From positions 248,001 to 312,000 of the forward strand of contig NZ_VIRG01000060.1 in the NCBI RefSeq assembly GCF_008107695.1: 64,000 bases of DNA, given 5' to 3'. Shown here in pieces: positions 42,861 through 52,741 of the stretch. The translations under genes and the position numbers were made by a program. The notes beneath the pieces are model-generated. The model had not been told where the DNA came from. It saw nothing but the letters and a program-made list of their open reading frames with translations, and made no database searches. Within the stretch, counting starts at the first letter, position 1. Each line of letters opens with the position of its first letter. The DNA is from Stappia sp. BW2 (GTDB lineage Bacteria; Pseudomonadota; Alphaproteobacteria; Rhizobiales; Stappiaceae).

Positions 42861-43601
42861 ATGTCGAGGCTACGGCTGACAGGAATCTCAAAGAGTTTTG
42901 GCGCCATCCAGGCCCTGAGCGATGTCTCGCTCGAGGTCGCACCAGGGGAGGTGCTGGGGCTGATGGGCGATAACGGTGCGGGCAAGTCGACGCTGGTGAA
43001 GATTGTCGCCGGCAACTTCAGGCCCACACACGGATCGATTTCCATCGACGGCGACACGGTGGACTTTCACAAGCCGCGCGATGCGCAGCGGCAGGGAATT
43101 GAAGTCGTCTATCAGGACCTGGCGCTGTGCGACAACCTCACGGCAGCTTCCAATGTGTTTCTCGGCCGTGAACCGAGGCGGCAGTTCGCCGGGTTTCGCT
43201 TTCTTGACTACGCCACCATGCACAGTCGCTCGGCAGAGCTTTTTGCCATTTTGAAGTCGGAGACCCGGCCCCGCGATCTCGTCAGACGTATGTCGGGAGG
43301 GCAGCGCCAGGCCGTCGCCATCGCAAGGACGCTGCTGTCGAATGCCAAGATTGTGCTGATGGACGAGCCGACTGCGGCGATCTCGGTGCGTCAGGTGTCG
43401 GAGGTGCTGGATCTGATCCACCGTCTCAGCGACCAGGGCATCAGCGTCGTGCTGATCAGCCATCGCATGCCCGATGTCTTTGCGGTGTGCAGCCACATCG
43501 CCGTCTTGCGCAGGGGACAAATGGTCGCCAGCAAACTGGCCAAGGACAGTTCACCAGAAGAAGTGACCGGCCTGATTACCGGCGCCATTGAAACGGCGTG
43601 A
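42861..43601 (+). CDS. ribose-type ABC transporter ATP-binding protein (single ABC domain)
   Basis: A 246-residue ATPase. Walker A is GDNGAGKS near residue 36, the signature is MSGGQRQAVAIAR, Walker B is IVLMDEPTAAIS, and the H-loop is LISHRMPD. One ABC domain only, so a homodimer. ATG 42861 follows GGAGGAG at 8 bases. It is coupled to a permease gene 13 bases on but has no binding protein on this strand; the divergent operon supplies one. Confidence 0.9.
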   Translation: MSRLRLTGISKSFGAIQALSDVSLEVAPGEVLGLMGDNGAGKSTLVKIVAGNFRPTHGSISIDGDTVDFHKPRDAQRQGIEVVYQDLALCDNLTAASNVFLGREPRRQFAGFRFLDYATMHSRSAELFAILKSETRPRDLVRRMSGGQRQAVAIARTLLSNAKIVLMDEPTAAISVRQVSEVLDLIHRLSDQGISVVLISHRMPDVFAVCSHIAVLRRGQMVASKLAKDSSPEEVTGLITGAIETA

Positions 43602-43614
43602 GGAGAAGTTTCCG

Positions 43615-44610
43615 ATGACAACTCTCGAACAAGCTATCGACCTCAGCCAGCACCGGTCTCCGGTCTCCCGGATCCTCGGTTCCCAGATTTTCTGGGTGTT
43701 TGCAGCCGCCGTTCTGGCGTGTCTTGCGCTCACGCTGCTGACGGATTCCTTTGCCACCCAACGCAATCTCTTCAACGTGACGCGGAATTTTGCTTTTGTC
43801 GGCCTCATCGCAATCGGAATGACGACCGTGATTGCCTCCGGTGGCATCGACCTGTCGGTCGGCTCCACGGTGGTTCTGGCCGCAATGGTCATCAGTGTGC
43901 TGATGTCGTCGGGATATCCGTTCTGGATTTCCGCGCTGGCCGCGCTGGCCGCCGCGGCCGGGGTGGGTTTGCTCAATGGGCTTTTGATCGCTTATGTCGG
44001 CATGCCACCCTTTGTCGTGACGCTCGGAATGCTGTCGGCGGCCCGCTCGCTTGCGATGGTGCTGTCGAACAACAAGATGATCTGGGAATTCGGACCCGAT
44101 CACGATTTGCTTCTTTGGGTTGGCGGAGGCTCGACCCTCGGTCTGCCGCATCCGATCTATGTTCTCATCTTTTTGGCCGCGTTGATGAGTGTTGTCTACC
44201 GCTGGACGAGGTGGGGGCAATATGTGTTCGCAATCGGCGGCAACGAGCAGGCGGCGACGCTTACGGGCATTCCGGTCAAGCGAATCAAGGTCTCGATTTA
44301 CATGTTTTCCGCGCTGACCGCCGGTGTTGCAGGCATCCTCATGGCTGGCTGGCTCGGCAGCGTGACCACAAATCTCGGTCAGGCGATGGAATTGACTGTG
44401 ATCGCCGCCGCCGTCATCGGCGGCGCGAATCTTGCGGGTGGCCAGGGAACGGCTCTTGGAGCGGTGATAGGGGCCCTGTTGATCGAAGTCATTCGCAATT
44501 CATTGATACTATTAGGTATTTCGACCTTCTGGCAGGGAATGTTCATTGGCTGCTTCATCATTATCGCTGTTGCCTTTGACCGCATCCGAAATTTGAGCAC
44601 AAACGACTGA
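43615..44610 (+). CDS. ribose-type ABC transporter permease
   Basis: A 331-residue RbsC-class inner-membrane protein. SGGIDLSVGSTVVL lies near residue 82 and GGANLAGGQG near residue 275. About ten helices. ATG 43615 has AGGAGAAG just upstream. It follows the ATPase gene at 13 bases and precedes the LacI-family regulator gene, completing the fourth sugar importer of the window (with the binding protein at 40659-41651). Confidence 0.92.
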   Translation: MTTLEQAIDLSQHRSPVSRILGSQIFWVFAAAVLACLALTLLTDSFATQRNLFNVTRNFAFVGLIAIGMTTVIASGGIDLSVGSTVVLAAMVISVLMSSGYPFWISALAALAAAAGVGLLNGLLIAYVGMPPFVVTLGMLSAARSLAMVLSNNKMIWEFGPDHDLLLWVGGGSTLGLPHPIYVLIFLAALMSVVYRWTRWGQYVFAIGGNEQAATLTGIPVKRIKVSIYMFSALTAGVAGILMAGWLGSVTTNLGQAMELTVIAAAVIGGANLAGGQGTALGAVIGALLIEVIRNSLILLGISTFWQGMFIGCFIIIAVAFDRIRNLSTND

Positions 44611-44739
44611 AGGCACTGGAGTACCAGATACATGGCCGGCGAAGACAACCTTGGAACCGTTGATTTTGCAACGCAATACGGATAGTCATTCGCCGGCTTT
44701 GCGGCCACCTTCTTCAACGGTGAGGAAAACCGGAAACTA

Positions 44740-45786
44740 ATGTCGAAAAAACGCCGGCTCGGAACAAATAGACGTCCTACGATGATGGATGTTGCCGCGA
44801 CTGCCGGAGTTTCGCAGGCAACGGTTTCACTCGTTCTGAACGGCAGTCCGGGCGCGAAACTGAGCGATGCGACGCGCAGACGGGTGAACGAAGCTGCAAA
44901 GCAGCTTGGCTATAACCTTGTGCGCCGCGGCCCCCGAACGGTCATGGGCGACCGCACCAACATTCTTTTCATTGCCGACGAGATCACGACGGATCCCTGG
45001 ATGGCGCTCGCGTTCGAGGGTGTCAGGGACAAGGCCTACGAATACGGCATACACGTCAGCCTTGCGGTCAGCCACGGCGACGAAGAAACCGAAAAGATGA
45101 TCCTCTCGCAGATGAGCCACATGCCGTTGCTGGGGATCGTCTATGGAACAATTCTGACCCGCCGGGTTGATTTGACGCCGGTCTTCGACGACCAGCACAC
45201 GGTATTGCTGAATTGCTATCGGCCCGAGCGTGACCTGCCGTCTGTCGTTCCGGGCGATGTGCTCGGCGGACGTACCGCGACGGATCATCTCATTAATGCC
45301 GGTTACAGTCGTATCGGGCTCATCAACGGGCAGCAGGGGGTGGATGCGTCCAGAGACCGGCTCAAGGGCTATCGGCAGGCGCTTTCAAGTCACGATATTC
45401 CGTTTGACAGCGAATTGGTCAAACCCGGGAACTGGGAGCCGCTTTCGGGTTACGAGCACACCCATGCTCTCCTTGATCTCGACACGCCTCCGGACGCAAT
45501 ATTCTGCGCCAACGACCTTATGGCGCTGGGGTGCTACGATGCCTTGAAGGAACGAGGCCTCCGCGTTCCGAACGATATCGCGGTGATAGGCTTCGACAAT
45601 CGCGAGATTTCCAAGAGCATGCACCCGCCGCTGTCAACGCTTCTCCTGCCGCATTACGAAATGGGCGAAATTGCATTCGAGCTTCTTCTCGACAATGCCA
45701 ATGGCCGTCAGGCCGGCCCGGCGCAAATCAAGGTGGAGTGTCCGCTTGTCGAGCGCAATTCGGTGAAGGCAACGGCTGACGACTGA
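44740..45786 (+). CDS. LacI-family transcriptional regulator
   Basis: A 348-residue regulator. The LacI helix-turn-helix and hinge are clear at about residues 13-60 (TMMDVAATAGVSQATVSLVL, then QLGYNLVRR). The rest is a periplasmic-binding-like effector domain with the typical FCANDLMALGCYDALKERG and AVIGFDNREISK segments. It lies 129 bases after the permease gene on the same strand. It probably represses the split sugar-uptake operons in the absence of the sugar. Confidence 0.92.
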   Translation: MSKKRRLGTNRRPTMMDVAATAGVSQATVSLVLNGSPGAKLSDATRRRVNEAAKQLGYNLVRRGPRTVMGDRTNILFIADEITTDPWMALAFEGVRDKAYEYGIHVSLAVSHGDEETEKMILSQMSHMPLLGIVYGTILTRRVDLTPVFDDQHTVLLNCYRPERDLPSVVPGDVLGGRTATDHLINAGYSRIGLINGQQGVDASRDRLKGYRQALSSHDIPFDSELVKPGNWEPLSGYEHTHALLDLDTPPDAIFCANDLMALGCYDALKERGLRVPNDIAVIGFDNREISKSMHPPLSTLLLPHYEMGEIAFELLLDNANGRQAGPAQIKVECPLVERNSVKATADD

Positions 45787-45815
45787 AGCGCCAGGGGATC
45801 ACTCAACGCGGTACG

Positions 45816-46295
45816 CTAAAAAACGCTCTGTTTTGCCCTGGACAAGAAAAATCCATGGCCGTCCTGGTTGCTGCACTTCAACCCTTTGCGTGAGGAGTGG
45901 CAGATAAAGCCGCCGAACTCACCGGTCACGCCGTATTCGGCCCTATCAAATCCGCCTTTGGTCCTGTCCGTTTGAACGCAGAGGATTTCAGCGGGACCTT
46001 TCTCTTTCATGGAAAAAGTATGGCCCCAATCGAGATTACAGCCGCCTGGTTTCGGCAACGCGGGCGGGCCAGCCCGCTGGATTATCGTACAGGTGATTTC
46101 AGACAGAACATTGAAGTCCTCGCCCACGGTGCACTGGATGTTTTCCGACGGTGTTTCAAATGTCCAGATGTCAGCCAATGAGACGCTGATGGTGAACCAT
46201 AGGCCCAGAGCGAGTGACGACAGGAAAAGCATGGTGCGAAAACGCGAAGACACCCTATTGCCGTTCGATTGAGTAAAGCCGTTTTCGTCGATCAT
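45816..46295 (-). CDS. small secreted cysteine-rich protein (DUF6636-like)
   Basis: A 159-residue protein with an N-terminal signal/anchor at about residues 20-42 (MLFLSSLALGLWFTISVSLA). The secreted part has paired cysteines and the pattern FETPSENIQCTVGED, ITCTII, CNLDWGHTF and AEYGVTGEFGGFICHSS, which I associate with DUF6636-type proteins. Function unknown. I chose ATG 46295, 8 bases after the end of the upstream gene; the frame is open to 46337. It appears to be in one unit with the next small secreted protein. Confidence 0.7.
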   Translation of the reverse strand: MIDENGFTQSNGNRVSSRFRTMLFLSSLALGLWFTISVSLADIWTFETPSENIQCTVGEDFNVLSEITCTIIQRAGPPALPKPGGCNLDWGHTFSMKEKGPAEILCVQTDRTKGGFDRAEYGVTGEFGGFICHSSRKGLKCSNQDGHGFFLSRAKQSVF

Positions 46296-46302
46296 ATCCA
46301 AC

Positions 46303-46725
46303 TCACTCTCCCCACAGGAGCATTCGCATTTGCTCAAATTCTCCCGCGGAGAGAATATTCACCTGTGCGACGTGCGGGAACTCTCCGATTGTCATGACTT
46401 CAAGGTATCGTCCGGCGGGCTCCTGAAAATACAATTTGCATGGGGCTTCCCCAACAGGAGAGCAAGTCGCAACCTCGACATAGCCGTCCTCGTAAAGGCC
46501 GCGTGCAACGAACGCGAGATCGTCGGCAACCGGATTCTCGAAAGGCTGCCAACCGTTTGTCAAAATAATGGACCTGGCTTGATCATAGGGAAGGCCGATG
46601 AGCTCGTGTGCCGAAGACTGAAACTCTTCGGACGCAGCCAGGACGGCATCGCCCGCGATCAAGGTTTTGGTCACGAGCACAGCGGCCACACCCAAGGTTG
46701 CTGCATTCCACGGTCTCTTGTTCAT
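46303..46725 (-). CDS. small secreted hypothetical protein
   Basis: A 140-residue protein with a signal peptide (about residues 1-30, LGVAAVLVTKTLIAGDAVLAA). The mature part contains LIGLPYDQARSIILTNGWQP, which resembles the start of a PASTA-like module, and two cysteines in ATCSPVGEAPC. I do not recognise a defined family. It lies just upstream of the DUF6636-like gene on the same strand, with 7 bases between stop and start, so the two are probably co-expressed in the cell envelope. Confidence 0.65.
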   Translation of the reverse strand: MNKRPWNAATLGVAAVLVTKTLIAGDAVLAASEEFQSSAHELIGLPYDQARSIILTNGWQPFENPVADDLAFVARGLYEDGYVEVATCSPVGEAPCKLYFQEPAGRYLEVMTIGEFPHVAQVNILSAGEFEQMRMLLWGE

Positions 46726-46946
46726 GTCGGGGCTCCCCTTTCACCAGCAGAAGTGAGCTGTTCCCAAACCCTTGCACAAGTTATGGCGTAATTTAACCTA
46801 CTTTTTGCATCTTCTGGTTGGGTCGTTCGGTGTAAAGCCACTCGAGCAGTGCAGGGCAGGCGGTTTGCCGCCACGTTCAGGGCACTCCGAGGCACCACGC
46901 CGGCCAAGGCCTGTGCCCGGACAACAAGCCGGGCGTTTTGACAAGT

Positions 46947-47840
46947 TCAGATGCTTCCGATCAGGCGGGTTGAGATGTCGATGATATCGCGGGACACCAG
47001 CGAGTTTGGTGTGTACCTGCGGGTCAGAACACCCAGCTGCATTTTGGGAGGCAGGTCGGGAACGTCTATCGGGCACAATCCGCTGCCCCAGAATGAGTCA
47101 TTCAGAATTTGAGGCGGGCAGAAGGCGATGAGATCCGTCGAGCGGTTCAAGGCGGCCAGGAGAAAGGGGGAGCGGCACAGGGTTGGCGGGTGAGCCAGTG
47201 TTATCTTTTTTTGCGTCAGCCAATCGAGGGCAACCTGGTCTGCACTTCCGGGGGAGGGATTGAGGAGCCAGCGTTCGCCCGCCAGTTCCTCCCAGGTAAC
47301 AATGCGGTTGGCGAACCGTTTCGAGCGACTGACAGGCGAGATGGTCACCTCCGTGAAGGGCTGGAACGCCAGATCCGCCGGCAATGCTTCGGGTGTTGCG
47401 ATACCAAGGGCAAGGTCCAGCTGTCCATCCAGCAGACGTGGCACAATATTCCCCAGCGTTCCGGTTTCAACGTCCAGCTGGCCCTGCGGATGCCGGCGTT
47501 GAAATTCGTGAATGATTCCGCCGAGCTTCGTCACCGCAACCACGGGCGTAACCGCGATACGCGCAGTCGCAATCGCTTGCCCCGAAATTCGGCGAACCTC
47601 CTCTTCGGCCCGGCGCATGGAGGTGAGGATCAGGCGAGCGTGGTCCACCAGAACTTTTCCCGCTGGCGTGAAACGCGTCCCCCGGGAGGCCCTGACGAGC
47701 AAAGCAGCCCCCGTTTGCGTTTCGAGTTCGCGCAGCGTCTTGGTCAACGCGCTCTGGGACAGGCCCATGTCACGCGCTGCCCCGCGGATTGAACCGCTCT
47801 CGGCAAGAGCTATCAGGGCCTTGAGTTGGTGTTTTTTCAC
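46947..47840 (-). CDS. LysR-family transcriptional regulator
   Basis: A 297-residue regulator. The N-terminal winged helix reads LKALIALAESGSIRGAARDM and continues SQSALTKTLRELETQTGAAL, a LysR hallmark; the remainder is the effector domain. GTG 47840 has AAGGTGG about 8 bases upstream, whereas ATG 47876 has no ribosome site, so I prefer the GTG; the longer form would add 12 residues. It is divergent from a serine hydrolase gene, which it may regulate. Confidence 0.88.
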   Translation of the reverse strand: MKKHQLKALIALAESGSIRGAARDMGLSQSALTKTLRELETQTGAALLVRASRGTRFTPAGKVLVDHARLILTSMRRAEEEVRRISGQAIATARIAVTPVVAVTKLGGIIHEFQRRHPQGQLDVETGTLGNIVPRLLDGQLDLALGIATPEALPADLAFQPFTEVTISPVSRSKRFANRIVTWEELAGERWLLNPSPGSADQVALDWLTQKKITLAHPPTLCRSPFLLAALNRSTDLIAFCPPQILNDSFWGSGLCPIDVPDLPPKMQLGVLTRRYTPNSLVSRDIIDISTRLIGSI

Positions 47841-47998
47841 TTTGAATGACCACCTTTTGTTGTCAGTAGACAACATTATGTGTCTGTACAGCTCCTGCCA
47901 ACCTGCTCTGATTGGAACGCCAAAGCACGCCGGGTCTCACGCCTGACGGAGGCTGAGGCATATCGTGACAAAAATCGGAAGCCTGGAGGAGGGCACTT

Positions 47999-49225
47999 GT
48001 GGTTCATAAAAATATTCGGACATTTTCGGCGGTGTTGACGATGGCGCTGTTGAGCCAACCCATAGCCGCGTCTGCCGACGACGACACACGTTGGTTGTCT
48101 CAGACAATGATCAACGGCCGTGCCAGCATGTTTGACCCTGCGCTGAATTTTCTGACATTCCAGCACATGGACCAGATGTTCGCCACGCGCACGGTCGAGG
48201 CGGGAGAAAACGCCAAAGCGCTGCCTTCGAAGCCGGTCTCCCTGGAAGGGGAGTATGAAATCGACGGCAAAAAAATGAGCCTGGAGGAGGCGCTCGAGAG
48301 CACTTCTACAAATGCCCTTGTCGTCGTGAAGGACGGCAATGTCGTGTTCGAGACCTACCGGAATGGCAGCGATGAAAACACCCGTTTTCTTACGTTCTCG
48401 GTCGCGAAGTCCTATGTTTCGACCCTGATCGGCATGGCCCTTGCCGATGGCTCTATCAAAAGCCTGGACGACAAGGTTACCGACTATCTGCCTGACATGA
48501 AGGGGAGTGGCTACGACGGTCCGACGCTTCGCGACCTGTTGCGTATGCGCTCAGGCGTGGAGTGGCTAGAGGTCTATGAGTTCGGTAGCGATACGCAGCT
48601 GACAAAAGTCCACGACAATTCACTTGTCGCATACAAGTATCGCTGGTGCGATTACGCGGCAAATGAATCCAGGCCAGGCCCAGATACGCCAGGATCGGCG
48701 TTCAACTATGCCACGCTCGACACGAGCGTTCTCGGCTGTGTGCTGGAGAAAGCGGTTGGCATGACCGGGGCGCAGTACATGTCCGAGAAGCTTTGGAAGC
48801 CCACCGGAATGGAAAACGACGCCTATTGGATCATGGACGGGCCGCCTTCCGTCGGCAGGGAGTTCTTCGGCGCGGGCCTTGCGGCGACGGCCCGGGATCA
48901 TGCCCGGTTCGGTCTGATGTTTCTGAACAATGGCCTTGCGAACGGCAAGCAGATCGTGTCCGCGGACTGGGTGAAGGAAGCTACAGTTCCCGATGAGGGC
49001 TCGGAACCGACAGGACCGGGCGAGGATTTTGGCTACCAGTATCAGTGGTGGACGGTGCCTGGGTCGGACGCGTATTCGGCGATCGGGCTTTACCATCAGT
49101 TTATCTACGTCGATCCGGCCAACAATCTGGTGATCGCAAAGGCCAGTCATACGGCCGAGCCGGTGGGCCATGACAAAGAGAATATGGAACTGTTCAGCCA
49201 AATCACGGACCGTCTGGAAAACTGA
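47999..49225 (+). CDS. secreted serine hydrolase (class C beta-lactamase-like)
   Basis: A 408-residue protein of the beta-lactamase/esterase family. The signal peptide ends near residue 26 (PIAASADDD). The catalytic SxxK is SVAK (Ser134, Lys137), and Tyr237 in FNYATLD is the second catalytic site. Such proteins act as esterases, amidases or penicillin-binding-like enzymes and are not necessarily resistance enzymes. GTG 47999 follows GGAGGAGGG at about 6 bases. A strong hairpin follows the stop codon. Confidence 0.87.
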   Translation: MVHKNIRTFSAVLTMALLSQPIAASADDDTRWLSQTMINGRASMFDPALNFLTFQHMDQMFATRTVEAGENAKALPSKPVSLEGEYEIDGKKMSLEEALESTSTNALVVVKDGNVVFETYRNGSDENTRFLTFSVAKSYVSTLIGMALADGSIKSLDDKVTDYLPDMKGSGYDGPTLRDLLRMRSGVEWLEVYEFGSDTQLTKVHDNSLVAYKYRWCDYAANESRPGPDTPGSAFNYATLDTSVLGCVLEKAVGMTGAQYMSEKLWKPTGMENDAYWIMDGPPSVGREFFGAGLAATARDHARFGLMFLNNGLANGKQIVSADWVKEATVPDEGSEPTGPGEDFGYQYQWWTVPGSDAYSAIGLYHQFIYVDPANNLVIAKASHTAEPVGHDKENMELFSQITDRLEN

Positions 49226-49866
49226 AACGCCCGTTGAACATGTAAAAATGCGCGGTGTTTTCTCCTGCGTGACCACCGAACCGCACTGCTTTCCCGTGGT
49301 GCGGTTCGAAGGTTTTCAGAGGTTTTTGCAATTTTGGCCTCTGTCGCGCGATCCCTGCTTATTCAAAATAATTTTAATAAAACTTCCGTAGATGCGCGAC
49401 CGACGGTTCTCTGTATTTGTTGTAAATCGGTGCTTCATGCGTCAGTTTTCGAAATTAGAGTTGACCTAGCGGCATGCTTGAAGCATATCGTGAGTTGTTC
49501 TAACGACGGTCATTCATCATTGGTTATGCTGGTGTAAGTATTCTCAAGCGAGAAAAGCTATTTCTGACCGCGGAATGACATGAAACAGGTGACTTGTTAG
49601 CGTCAATGCAGGCTAAAGATAGTACCTAGAGCGACTATTCCTCAGAGTTATCTGCAGTTTGAAGCTGGTCTGAGTTGAGCGAAGTGACATTTTTTCACTT
49701 TTTCTTGTAGTTGGACATGGAATCACGGGAATTGTGACGTGAAATGTACTTTATTTAATGCTTTCGTGATAAAGCTAATCGATTAATTGACCGGATCGAT
49801 CTACCCGACGCTCGTCTTTCTGTGGCGTGTCTTGGAATGGCGGCCCGGTGTGCAGGATAGAATTAG
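49226..49866. other. 641-base AT-rich gap with terminator; no gene seen
   Basis: Contains the terminator of the serine hydrolase gene (49277-49315) and then about 500 bases much richer in A and T than the neighbours. I find no convincing frame with a ribosome site. It probably includes the promoter of the EAL-domain gene. Confidence 0.5.
49277..49315 (+). terminator. terminator after serine hydrolase gene
   Basis: CGAACCGCAC and GTGCGGTTCG, perfect 10-base arms with a 12-base loop, followed by AAGGTTTT. Confidence 0.75.
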
Positions 49867-51483
49867 GTGACGGCACAAAGAAAAAAACAAGGATCCCGAG
49901 GTGTTATCCGCCTTCTCGTAGAATATTCTCCAAAAATCGCAATTTTGGGAACTCTTCTGGCTGCTTTTTCAACAATCCTGTTTGGTTTAAGCTGGCTGAA
50001 TATTTATGCGATTTTTGAGACGGCGGCCACGCCACCAGTCAATTCAATCAGCATCATGCTGACGGGACTTTCACTGTTTTTGTCTCGCACGCCCTTTCGG
50101 TCGAAGCGACTTCCTCTGGCAATCGCGACCGTCAGCTTGCTTATCGCCATGATGAAACCGCTGCTTGGCCTAGCAGGCTTGATGAGCAGTTTCTGGATAT
50201 TGACCAACTCCACCATTGTTTGCCTTCTGGCAATCGCCGCAATTCTTGTCTCGATCCAGAAGCCGGTGGCTGCACAGGTAAGCGCAGTGCTGGCGATCCT
50301 GTTGTTTGGCGCCAGTCTGTTGGGCGTTGTGCAAGCCGCTCCCGGCTCGAAGGTTGCCATTCTGATTTTATATGCCGGCGGCTTTCTCGTGGCTTCAGGC
50401 GTTTTGACCAGGACGATCTACCGGGGGCCGCTCTATCGCATGGTCAGTGCGGGGTCGAGCGCCAAATACATTTTTGCGCAGGCCTTTTTGGTCGTTCTTC
50501 TGGCGATCGGCGTAACCTATCTCAGCATCCGCAACACCATCCATCCGTACTTTGTTCCCCTGGCCGTGATTGCCATTCTCTGTCTGATCTACTTTGTGCT
50601 TCTTAAATTGATGCCGTTCCTTTCTCACAAGCAGGTGCAGCCACTCGTTCCGCCGGCGAGAAGGCAGGTTATCAATGACATTGAGCAAGCATTGGCTGAC
50701 AAGCAATTTGCGACCTACTATCAGCCGCAGATTGAATTCGAGACGGGCAGGCTGGTCGGTGCGGAAGCACTCGCCCGGTGGATACATCCGGAAAATGGTG
50801 TTGTGTCCCCGGCAGATTTCATTCCGGTTGCTGAGCAAAGCGGTCAAATCATCGAAATTGGATACCAGGTCCTGGAACGGGCATGTATCGATGCGATGAA
50901 GTGGCCCTTTTTCGAAAACCCCAATGTGAACCTTTCCGTGAATGTCTCTCCGGTGCAGTTGCAGGCGCCTGATTTGCTGGAAAATGTCCAGCGCATACTC
51001 GGAACGACAGGTTTGGCCCCCGAGAAACTGGTGCTCGAGTTGACGGAAACAGCGCTTGTCCGCCGCGGGGAGCCGGGTTTCGATACCATTTGGGCGTTGC
51101 ACAACCTGGGAATATCGATTGCGGTTGATGACTTTGGAACCGGATATTCCTGCTTGGCCTACCTGAGTGATTTGCCGGTCCAATATCTGAAGATCGATCA
51201 GTCCTTCGTGAAAAAACTTCCGGATGACGCACCTTCAGCGACGATTGCCCGCAGCATCGTCGGGCTTGGGTGCGGTCTGCAAATCAAAATCGTTGCCGAG
51301 GGTGTTGAAACGGCACAGCAGGAAGAGTTCCTGAAATCCATCAACTGTCACAAGGCACAAGGATATTTTTATTCAAAGCCGATGTGTCAGGAAGATTTCC
51401 TCGATTGGGCCAGTGACTTCGAAGAGAGGTCCGCCATGGAGAAATCGGGGCGAATGGAAGGGAAAAAGATATTTTTTGCTTGA
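49867..51483 (+). CDS. membrane-bound EAL-domain cyclic-di-GMP phosphodiesterase
   Basis: A 538-residue protein. Residues 1-255 form about eight transmembrane helices as a probable sensor; I do not recognise the type. The EAL domain follows with its catalytic set intact: EALARW (Glu300), LSVNVS, ELTETAL, VDDFGTGYS, LKIDQSFV, AEGVET and KAQGY. It should hydrolyse cyclic di-GMP to pGpG at the inner membrane and influence motility or biofilm. There is no GGDEF domain. The start is GTG with an AGGAT ribosome site. Confidence 0.9.
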   Translation: MTAQRKKQGSRGVIRLLVEYSPKIAILGTLLAAFSTILFGLSWLNIYAIFETAATPPVNSISIMLTGLSLFLSRTPFRSKRLPLAIATVSLLIAMMKPLLGLAGLMSSFWILTNSTIVCLLAIAAILVSIQKPVAAQVSAVLAILLFGASLLGVVQAAPGSKVAILILYAGGFLVASGVLTRTIYRGPLYRMVSAGSSAKYIFAQAFLVVLLAIGVTYLSIRNTIHPYFVPLAVIAILCLIYFVLLKLMPFLSHKQVQPLVPPARRQVINDIEQALADKQFATYYQPQIEFETGRLVGAEALARWIHPENGVVSPADFIPVAEQSGQIIEIGYQVLERACIDAMKWPFFENPNVNLSVNVSPVQLQAPDLLENVQRILGTTGLAPEKLVLELTETALVRRGEPGFDTIWALHNLGISIAVDDFGTGYSCLAYLSDLPVQYLKIDQSFVKKLPDDAPSATIARSIVGLGCGLQIKIVAEGVETAQQEEFLKSINCHKAQGYFYSKPMCQEDFLDWASDFEERSAMEKSGRMEGKKIFFA

Positions 51484-51559
51484 GGTCTTTTGTCGGCTCC
51501 ACCGTCTCTTGACGCCTGCAATGGTATCTGCGCCGACGCGCTCGGCGGCCCCTTGGGAC

Positions 51560-52741
51560 TCAGGTTTGCGTCACCGCCTGGACGGCGCGGATCAGCCAGC
51601 CGATATCTTCGGAACCGAGACGGGCGACGTTCACCCGGCCTCCCTTGACGACATGAATGCCGTGATCACGGGTCAGGGCTGTTTCCTGGCTCTCCGTAAG
51701 CGGCAGCAAGGAAAACATTCCGCGCTGCCCGGCAAGGTAGGCAAGGTTCCCGGTTCCAAAATCATCCATTTCTGTTTGCGCGATTTGGGCGCGGACCTGG
51801 GCAACGCGGGCGCGCATCCGGTCAAGTTCCAGCAGCCAGAGTGCCTTGAGTTCTTGATCCTGCAAGATTGTGCGCACCACGGACGGGCCATGATCCGGCG
51901 CGTGAGATGCCCCTGAACGCACAATGGCCGATACGGCTCTGTGGACGCGGGACCTATCGTCTTTTCGGGTCTTCACGAACAACGCTCCGGCACGATCCCG
52001 GTAGATGCCGAAGGATTTGGAAAGCGTGATGCAGACGATGCATTCGCGAAAGCGTTCAGCGATTTGCCGGGCCGCGGAGCCATCAGCCTCGAAACCCTGA
52101 TCAAAGCCAAGGTAGGCCAGATCGATCCACGGAATGATGCCCCGCTCCTCCAGCACCTCAAGCAGAGCAGCAAACTGCTCTGGCGTCATGTCCGCACCTG
52201 TCGGGTTGTGGCATACCCCCTGCATCAGAAAGACGTCGCCGCTTCTGGCGTTGGCCAAACCGTCGAGCATCTGATCGAACGTAATCTTGCGCCCGATGGG
52301 ATCGTAATACGGCACCTGCATAAATCGGGTGCCTGCCGCCGTCAGAATGGGGATGTAATTGCCGTAGGTCGGCGTTTGCAGCCAGACCGTGGGCGGTTCG
52401 GGCATCTGCGCCAGAAGATCCGCCATGACCCGCAACGCCACAGCCCCGCCCGAGGTCTGTGCCGCAACCCAGTCGCTGCCGAAGGTTCCGCCCAGAACTT
52501 CCTGTCCCAGAACCGTGCAGTATTCCGCGTCACCCGTCAGGGCGAGGTAAGACTTGGTCGTTTGCGTCTCGACCAGCCGCCGCTCCGCTTCTTTAACAGC
52601 CTGCAGAACCGGAGTTTGGCCGTGCTCGTCCTGGTAAATGCCGACGGTCAGGTTAAGCTTGTCCGTGCGCGGATCCTGAGCGAAGTAATCCGCTCCAATC
52701 ATGATGGGATCGACCGGGTAATCCTCAACCTTCTCGAACAC
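51560..52741 (-). CDS. aromatic-amino-acid/aspartate aminotransferase (class I, PLP)
   Basis: A 393-residue enzyme of the TyrB/AspC type. It should transfer amino groups between aromatic amino acids (or aspartate) and 2-oxoglutarate. The PLP lysine is Lys242 in TLSKSFGIYRDR, with Asn179 in CHNPTG, Asp207 and Tyr210 in WIDLAYLGF and Arg250. The opening DPIMIGADYFAQD corresponds to the family start DPIL. GTG 52741 is the only start near the conserved N-terminus. It is convergent with the EAL gene and stands alone. Confidence 0.9.
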   Translation of the reverse strand: MFEKVEDYPVDPIMIGADYFAQDPRTDKLNLTVGIYQDEHGQTPVLQAVKEAERRLVETQTTKSYLALTGDAEYCTVLGQEVLGGTFGSDWVAAQTSGGAVALRVMADLLAQMPEPPTVWLQTPTYGNYIPILTAAGTRFMQVPYYDPIGRKITFDQMLDGLANARSGDVFLMQGVCHNPTGADMTPEQFAALLEVLEERGIIPWIDLAYLGFDQGFEADGSAARQIAERFRECIVCITLSKSFGIYRDRAGALFVKTRKDDRSRVHRAVSAIVRSGASHAPDHGPSVVRTILQDQELKALWLLELDRMRARVAQVRAQIAQTEMDDFGTGNLAYLAGQRGMFSLLPLTESQETALTRDHGIHVVKGGRVNVARLGSEDIGWLIRAVQAVTQT

